Source: Narthecium ossifragum (Eukaryota; Streptophyta; Magnoliopsida; Dioscoreales; Nartheciaceae). Taken from it: a DNA stretch of 64,000 nt. Positions 56,801 to 64,000 of this stretch are shown here, piece after piece (the stretch's first letter is position 1; each line of letters begins with the position of its first letter). The position numbers and the translations under genes were made by a program. Where the stretch lies: NCBI GenBank assembly GCA_963920575.1, contig OY986974.1:5250049-5314048 (forward strand), written 5' to 3'. The notes beneath the pieces are model-generated. The model was not told the DNA's origin, made no database searches, and saw nothing but the letters and a program-made list of their open reading frames with translations.

Positions 56801-58268
56801 ACACAAACCATCTGATATCTCAACTTACCCTCTGTGGAAAGTCCAGCAGAATTCCAGTAGTTCAGTAGTAAATCACCTAAATTCAGAAACTAAATGAGAC
56901 CCGTCACTTCAAAGAAAGATAGTGGATTAATTACAGAGGAAACCTAAAAAGTTACTCGCCAGCCATGTCAAATCCGACAACACTAATCATGAAAGGTTTG
57001 CTTCCAAGCTTGGACATGCATTCAGCTATATTCCTTGCCACCCCTCCACTTATATAGTAAACCTGAAGATGAATGCTTGTAAAAATTCATTTCACACCAA
57101 TGAGAAGACAAATCAATATACCCAATAATAATGGGTCGGCATCTGCATTCAAGAACCAAAGAATCGATAAATGGAGATAAACAACTAGCATCCAAAAGAA
57201 AACTTGTGCTCTTAATTTAGGGATGTCAAGGAGTTAGTTACGCGTCGATTGCAAGTTTTATCAAATGCAATTCAAGAGTGCTGCAAATTTGAATTTATAA
57301 GTCTAATACTCACATTTTTAACAAGATCATAAAATCAGCTTCAAACCAAGCGCAAGCACTACTTAAATAGACTTGTCATTGGTTCACTGAAAGTCTCTAT
57401 CTAAACAACTTTTACATTTCAGCCTTGACATCATAGTGTATAGAGAACAAATAAAACTATCATAAGATCCCTCAAGAACTTTGAAGTTGAAGTGACTTAA
57501 ATGTCTCTCGATACATTCGAAAGGAGCAATTTCTTATCCATGAACTTGCAGATAAGTAAGATGGACCAATAACTGCCTGAAAAGAATGATGCGGAGGGAA
57601 AAGAAAGGCAGCCATTGATGAAATGCTGGCTCTAATTCCTTCGAAAATAAACAAAAAATGTTTCCTTTTTATGCTCTTCGCCTCACCACTTTATGATGCC
57701 ACTAATCGAACGTGAAATGGAAAAACATTCCCTATAGAAGGCAAATGAAAAACACATCCCACGGACACTAAATTTATGAAAAAGAAGAAGCTATTTTAAG
57801 GTAGTCTTGCCGTTCAAATCTAATCGCATCAACAGCAAGCGTCTTAAAGCAACGACGTGTCACTCTAATACGTCCATTCATCTCAATCAGAAGCATGAAA
57901 CAACACGGGGAAGAGGAGCAATAGATGCGAGAAAAGATCACCTTGCCGGGGATAGTGGTCCCAGGAACGGGATTGAAGAAGGGCTTAGCGTGGATGTCGA
58001 GGACCATGCCGCCGATAATGACCGGAAAGGAGCCCATGCGGTCGGATTCCGTGGACCCAACCACACGATTCTGAAACCCATGAACCTACTTGAGAACAAA
58101 GAACAGAACACCCATCTAGGAAACACATGACAAGGCATACATGGATTCAGAAGAGTGCCCATTACTGGGTACCTGATGGAGTTCTAGGTTAGCGAGCTCT
58201 GGGAGGGGTCCGGCGAGGAGATGGCCGGCGATGGCATCGAGTCGCCTCCTTGCTGGTGATGTCTTCAT
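53894..58268 (-). CDS. PUKI: Pseudouridine kinase, PfkB family, with PTS2
   Basis: Nine exons on the minus strand: 58268-58173, 58070-57942, 57062-56960, 56876-56829, 56372-56275, 56131-56017, 55617-55535, 55419-54858 and 53943-53894, giving 427 residues. It phosphorylates pseudouridine to pseudouridine 5'-phosphate in RNA catabolism. Residues 9-17 (RLDAIAGHL) fit the peroxisomal PTS2 rule R-L-x5-H-L. GGMVLDIHAKP and SGGVARNIAE mark the PfkB N-lobe and substrate site. SLTGAGDCLVGG has the catalytic Asp near residue 364. Intron 3 must use a GC donor (G|GCGAGT at 56959), since the nearby GT would bring in a stop. An upstream in-frame ATG at 58367 would add 33 residues, but the PTS2 position favours 58268. 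Confidence 0.93.
58216..58242 (-). other. PTS2 peroxisome targeting nonapeptide
   Basis: Codons for R-L-D-A-I-A-G-H-L, nine residues starting at position 9 of the kinase, read on the minus strand within exon 1. It matches the R-L-x5-H-L pattern recognised by PEX7. Arabidopsis pseudouridine kinase is reported to be peroxisomal. Confidence 0.75.
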
Positions 58269-61200
58269 TCTTAATTTTTCACACACAGAGAGAGAGGCTC
58301 CAGCTCCTCGTCTAAAATTGTGGGCCGGGTCTGGGCTCATGGATGGTGAATCCGTAACTCGGCCCAAAATTATAAGTAAAAAGTAGAGATAGTAATACGT
58401 GGAATGAGAATAACTTTATAATGGATGTTTGAAAATAAAATATGAAATAAAAAAAATATTCTATCTTAATCCGGGATAAAAGTTATCCAGGGATACCAAT
58501 CCCCTTCAATCAAACGGAGGCTTAAATGTCTCGTTTATTTAGGAACACATATCTAGTGTTTCTACTGCTTAATTAGCTGCGTCTTCGTGATTTAAAACAG
58601 GTAGTGCTCCTCCATAACCAGCAATAGTTGCATTGATTTTTGACGCATGACTATATCAGCAAGTTCTATGTTGTACATCCACTTCCATTCTGATATCATG
58701 TTAACATTACTAATTATTCCAAAATTTTAAGTCAATACAAGGGTGAGTTTATGTATACTATAGTCTTAACAGGTAAAGAGGAAAAATCATTGAGCAAATA
58801 TGAAAGTAAATATTCCTCATTAAGATGCCAATTCAGTTTTTATTTTCCGTTTCGAGCATAACAAGGTACTACGTATAATCTTCCCCAAAAATTATTGAAA
58901 CCTTTAAAAGTGATTAAATTCATACTCATGAGTTTATAGCTTCTGTTATAATTGGTCATTAAAAATAAGTTCAATATTCAATATTCAAAGGGCATGTTCG
59001 AATATAATCCAAGTGACATCTCCTACCATCGAGTTAAGCTTTCGATTTTGGTTGTAATTTTAGATGGCAACACAATTAAATAAACAATCATCAAAAGCAT
59101 AAAACAAATAGAAAAAATACATAATAACATAAAGATTCAAATTAAAATACATGGACTATTCTTAAAACCACCATAGGAAGAGTTCTATTGAGATACCCAA
59201 TGCAATAACAATGAGACCGTGGATTGCCGTGACTAAAATGGATCCTTTTTTTTATTTATAAATTAAGCATTCTATCCTGACTTAGGAGCGCAAATGTCCT
59301 TCATATTAATAAATTTTAAGGCTTGATGAGGATTGGACCCTAACACCAATCCATTACGACCACCGTAACTAATCACTACTAAAATTATAGCTTAACAAAG
59401 ATTCGCAACCCGCGAGGCATCTCGTTTTTTATAATTTGATGGGCTCCAACAAACCTTAAACTCGAGGAATTCCATGATTCTTGGCCAAACTCACTTCCCA
59501 GGATGACAAGAACCAAACCATGCATGCACTACCTTGGCCTCTATCCATCTCCACCATGGACCACGTGATTTCCATGCACCTCTCATGGCAAAACCTTATC
59601 CTAATTCTCTAAGGTCACCTTTCTTCATTCTATTTCGGCCATGCTCAGGATCCACTATGTGGAGATACGAATAAGGATAGATACCACCTTGGATCCGTTT
59701 GAATTATTGAAGAGATTCATAGAAGGAAGCTAGTCGGGTACAAATGAAGTACAATGTCTATAGCCTTTGGATCTTGAGAGAGTTGGATCTTTTTCTATTA
59801 ATCCACAAGCATTTGGATTGGAAGAACTCCTTTTCCTTGTTTTATGAAAGGGAGATGTACTACTTTGGCATCAACAACTCATCAATGGAGCTTTTATGAG
59901 GAAATAAAGTTCAAATCACACTCTTCTCCTTCCATTTCTCCGGGGAAAAAAAAAGATATTGGTTTTCTTACAAAGTGACTTTGGCGTGTTTGGTTGAGCG
60001 AAGTGAAACCCAAATTAGTGAAATTTTGTTTATTTTTTTGTTTTACTGGAGTGCTCAAGTTTGGCTCAATCAATGGCCCGGGGTGGGCCGGACAACCCAA
60101 ACATAAGGAGGACAAAGATCTCAAAGTACATTAACCTTTTTCACGCTTGGCCTGAAATAGGATCAGTGGAACCTCCTCTTTTATTAACTAGTTTACTTCC
60201 TGAAAGGAACTTATTAGTATCTTCAAGTACATTACACCGAAGACTATGATGTGATGGCCGTCATTAGTTACTGGAGCACCTGTTTGTCTATCCAGAGAAG
60301 CTTTTGATGAACAGAAAAAAAGAAAAAGAAAAGATAGAGCACCTGTTTGTCTATCAAGAGAAGCTCTTGATGGTCATTAGTAGATGGCCTCATTTTCTCT
60401 CTTTCTACATGCTCGGACAAATATGTCATTTTCTAAGAAGGGTTATACCTAATTTGTATGGAATTTAAGTAGCAAGAAGAATGAGCCCCCCCCTACCCCC
60501 CCCGGCCCCCCCCCGGCCCCCCCAACCCCCACATGCAGCTCCCTTTCTCATGGCACATGGCACATAGATATATGCTAGAAATGTTCAACCATCTAACTCT
60601 AAGGTATAGCTAATGATTTAGATCCTAGAGACCAGTGCATCATCAATGATGCCAATATCCTTGGGGCCCTTCTTCAATCCCACTGGATTCTGCCAAATCA
60701 AATCTCCACATTTAAAGTTGGGAGAAAAGGAGGAGAGAGAGAGAGGCATGCAATTTAAAGTAGAAGTAGAGACGAGTAGTAAGTGAAATGGAAGATAATT
60801 TTGTAACGATTACTTATGAGTGTTTGAAGATAAAATGTGAAATAAGTGAAATATTCAAGAATATTATCCCTTAACCTGAAATGAAGGTTATCTCCTAAAC
60901 TTATTCACGCACCAAACGGGCCAAACTGAAGAACATGAATTGCAATTTGGAGAATGTTAGAATATAGTTTAAGTGACTAAATTCACTTCTTTCCCATTGT
61001 ATATTAAGATCCATGACTAATACCATGTATGGGCATACCCTTCTTCAAAACATATTAAATGTTTTTTTATTTATGAGATGAGCCAATATGGCTAAGAACA
61101 CTATACTTACACTACACCTACAAACAAGCTAACAGCTCATTCCCCCGATCCTTGGACCAGGTATTGCATTAAATGTATTTCATATTATCATGATTTTAGG

Positions 61201-61962
61201 ATGCAATGTGAAATTTAGTATATTTTGAGAGGGTATATGATATTATTATCTCTATCAGAGTAGATGTCATGAGTTCGAACATAGTATTTATTAGTATATT
61301 TTTTAAATTCAATATTCACGTGTGTGCGAACTCGTCATCATTCCATACCGAAACAATACCCAATTCTGGCCCACCAATCAACTTGGCTTTTTCATTTTTG
61401 GCATTCAACTCTGAAGTTTTTCTTGCCCTTCTTGTATTCTTCTAATATTATGGATGTTCATCACCATATGCCCGGTGTCAGTATGTGCTCAGTATCTATC
61501 TCTTGAACAGAAAAAGAAAGCCCACGACATCCTATCAATGGCAGGCCTCACTCTGGCCTGTTCTTTTCAGCATGTCCTCTTCACCACATTAGCACAAAAC
61601 CCCCTTGTATTTGATTTATTTTAACTCCAGCTTCTCCTATTTATAGCTCCATAAACTCAGCTCCAAGATACTTATAGCCCAGCCTTGATCACCTGCAGCT
61701 CCAGTGCCGACACTTAAAAGCTTTGACTAATACTTCCAGCTTCTCTTTTCTTAGCATCCCTCTGTTCTTCCTTCAGTTCAAGCTTCTCCAGAATACTGAA
61801 AGTTCTTTGTAATCTTTCAATTCTCATACCATCAAGGATTCCCCCTGAATAGCAAAAAGCTAGCTTCATTTCTAAGATACATATATATATATATATCCTT
61901 CCAAATAGAAGAAGTTGGAGAACCAATCATCAGTCCTGGAGGAGAAGCTCAATGAGACTCTC
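58269..61962. other. Intergenic region between PUKI and YUC
   Basis: About 3.7 kb of AT-rich sequence with no supported gene. A repeat related to the one in OXA2 intron 9 lies at about 59270-59395. A C-rich block lies at 60486-60530. The last few hundred bases should hold the YUC promoter and leader, including a TATATA run at 61881-61896. Confidence 0.6.
60486..60530. repeat. C-rich block with five long C runs
   Basis: Runs of 5 to 9 C separated by TA, GG, GG and AA. The minus strand has the spacing needed for a G-quadruplex and the plus strand for an i-motif. It lies about 1.4 kb upstream of YUC. Confidence 0.75.
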
Positions 61963-64000
61963 ATGGGGATGAGGAGGCCGAATTCGAAGCGAGTCTGGGT
62001 TCCCGGACCGGTGATCGTCGGAGCTGGACCTTCCGGCCTAGCAGCAGCTGCATGTCTCAAGGGGAAAGGTGTGCCATCTGTGATACTTGAGAAGGAGAGC
62101 TGCATAGCTTCTTCATGGAAGCTGAGAACATATGAACGCTTGAAGCTTCATCTTCCTAAGCATTTCTGCGAGCTGCCCTTCATGAGTTTCCCGCCGGAGT
62201 TCCCGACGTACCCTACAAGTCAGCAGTTCATCAACTACTTGGAGACTTACGCACAGAGCTTCGGAATCGATCCGGTGTTCGGAATGGAAGTCCGGTGCGC
62301 GGAGTACGATCCGAGTATCGGATTCTGGAGGGTCCGGGCAGGCGAGTGGGAGTTCATTTGCCGGTGGCTCGTGGTGGCCACCGGGGAGAACTCGGAGGCA
62401 ATGGTGCCGGAGTTCAGCGGGGTTTCGGAGTTCCAGGGCCGGGTGTTGCACACAAGCTCATACAAGAAAGGAGATGATTTTGAAGGGGAGAAGGTCTTGG
62501 TTGTAGGGTGTGGGAATTCAGGCATGGAGGTTTGTTTGGATCTTTGCAACAATCATGCTCAGGCCACCATGGTTGTCAGGGATAAGGTAACATGTTGCTC
62601 TCTGTTCATTAATTTTTATTTTCGTTTCTATTATAACTCTTTGTATCAAAATTTCTTTGATTCAAACTGCTTTGCTTCACTAGTTTTACTCTAGTTTATT
62701 ATAGAGTCTTCTGTTGCTGTCTTTCTGCACTTCTTTACTAAAATCCTGTCATTTTCGGCTTTTACTGAAGAGTTTCACAATTACTGTTCTCCCATCCATA
62801 TTCATATTTTCTCTTGCTTAAATAGTTGATTTAAACATGTCCTTTATATTCTGCAAAAAAAAAAAAAAAAGAAGGAGGACTATTTTTCAGAAATCCAATC
62901 AAACCAGTAAAAAAGCCGCCGAATTTCAGCACTTGTAATTGTGTAAATTTCTGAAATGTTGCATTCTTCACTCTTATTTTTTATCTGCAGTTGCATATAT
63001 TGCCAAGAGACATACTGGGAACCTCAACATTTGGCCTCTCAATGTGGCTGCTCAAATGGATTCACATCAACCTGGTTGATAAGTTCCTCATATTATGTGC
63101 ATGGTTAATTCTAGGAGATACCGCAAAATATGGCCTCAAGAGACCGAAGATTGGACCCTTGCAGCTGAAGAACACCACCGGAAAATCGCCCGTGTTGGAC
63201 GTTGGAACTCTTGCAAAGATCAAAGCCGGCGAGATCAAGGTTCAAAACTAGACTAATTTTGCATGCATGATAATTAGTTTATTTGTCATTAGGAGTATGT
63301 TATTCCTTTTCAGATGATCACCAGTAAATAGTGCCAATTGTCTAATTGCAAGAAGGCCAAGAATCAAATCACAGGGATTAAACGAAAGATACATGAGTAA
63401 ATAAAAAAAAAAGGACACAAGATTAATTATGAATTTTATTGATGCTAAATCATGGAACGAAGAGTTACAAATATAGCTTTATATATGATACAACAATTAA
63501 ACCCAATTTCATCAGTTGGCAATTGTGGAAGTTGAAAGCTGAATTAGATTGCCCATAACATGCTTTTTATTTTCCTCGAAAAATTCAGTTCATTCAGACA
63601 ACAATTCCATGGCAACCATCAATAAATTTGTGATTTACTACAGATTGTTCCTGGCGTCAACCGATTCACGGACCATGGAGTTGAATTTGTAGACGGCAAG
63701 CAAGAAGATTTCGACTCTGTGATCCTTGCGACAGGCTATAAAAGCAATGTACCCTCCTGGCTCAAGGTAAAATATATTCAAGCCACCCTATATGAAAATT
63801 ACAAGAACACTAGTACGTACATGAAGGAGAAACAAGATGATGATGATGATGATGATGATGATAAATATAACTCAAGAGGAGGAAGAACGGTACATTAATG
63901 AACATGACATGAATTTAAATTCAAATCCAGACAGAGTTCCATTCAAATCTATACAGACAATAACAGGTATGAACAACGACGTCGCGCCACAAAAATCTTG
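61963..64000 (+). CDS. YUC: YUCCA flavin-containing monooxygenase, 3' end outside window
   Basis: Exons 61963-62586, 62991-63239 and 63644-63766 join in frame with GT-AG sites; the last exon lies beyond 64000. The enzyme converts indole-3-pyruvate to indole-3-acetic acid, the final step of the main auxin route. Residues 20-25 are the FAD motif GAGPSG and 182-187 the NADPH motif GCGNSG. ATGEN follows the LVV strand, and [13 protein letters not shown] is in exon 3. [11 protein letters not shown] is strongly typical of YUCCAs. The homologous frame extends upstream to a TTG at 61915 (TTG-GAG-AAC), where other YUCCAs start Met-Glu-Asn, with a TAG just before it. The first ATG is 61963, so the N-terminus is short. 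Which YUC number it is cannot be said. Confidence 0.94.
63838..63861. repeat. (GAT)n microsatellite in YUC intron 3
   Basis: Eight GAT units in a row between exon 3 and the missing last exon. Confidence 0.92.

Overview
The window is nuclear DNA from a flowering plant, probably a monocot. It has intron-rich genes with GC-rich first exons, plant-specific families (YUCCA, OXA2-type insertase with TPRs, PMD proteins, LysM and U-box kinase fragments) and dense nested transposons. I cannot name the species from sequence alone.

Layout. 1-15.5 kb is a nest. An array of related, partly inverted repeats (1136-1777, 4083-7180, 15148-15510) is interrupted by solo LTRs of one family (1-1135 and 1778-4077) and by a defective Ty1/copia element (7181-15147). 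The copia leader holds a 1.7 kb Pack-MULE (8250-9947) carrying pieces of an 11S globulin and a sulfotransferase. From 15.6 to 23.5 kb an older inverted-repeat element is split at a single 9-bp target by two MULEs. MULE A (15680-17373) carries a LysM/CEBiP-like fragment in sense between U-box kinase fragments in antisense. MULE B (17384-22897) carries a transposase and a plant-mobile-domain (PMD) gene, tail to tail. From 33.1 to 42.0 kb lies a degenerate PIF/Harbinger element hosting a second MULE-like insertion and a third solo LTR. From 42.2 to 47.0 kb lies a second MULE (D) with the same transposase/PMD arrangement, its transposase broken by a Cassandra-type LTR with 5S rRNA homology.

Four host genes are readable. 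They are an OXA2-type membrane insertase with TPRs (23615-32666, +, 14 exons), COP9 signalosome subunit 4 (47416-52200, +, 14 exons), a peroxisomal-type pseudouridine kinase (53894-58268, -, 9 exons) and a YUCCA flavin monooxygenase (61963 to beyond the window, +). Exon joins were worked out by hand; every junction keeps frame and all but one use GT-AG sites. These genes are not an operon and share no obvious pathway.

Most striking observation. MULE B and the diverged MULE D both carry, on each side of their gene pair, arrays of an 18-bp interrupted palindrome, TCGG-N10-CCGA. In MULE B there are 14 copies on the left and 9 on the right, mostly spaced 30-33 bp, about three helical turns. The half-sites and the 10-bp gap are kept while the middle bases vary, which looks like an array of dimer binding sites for an element-encoded protein.
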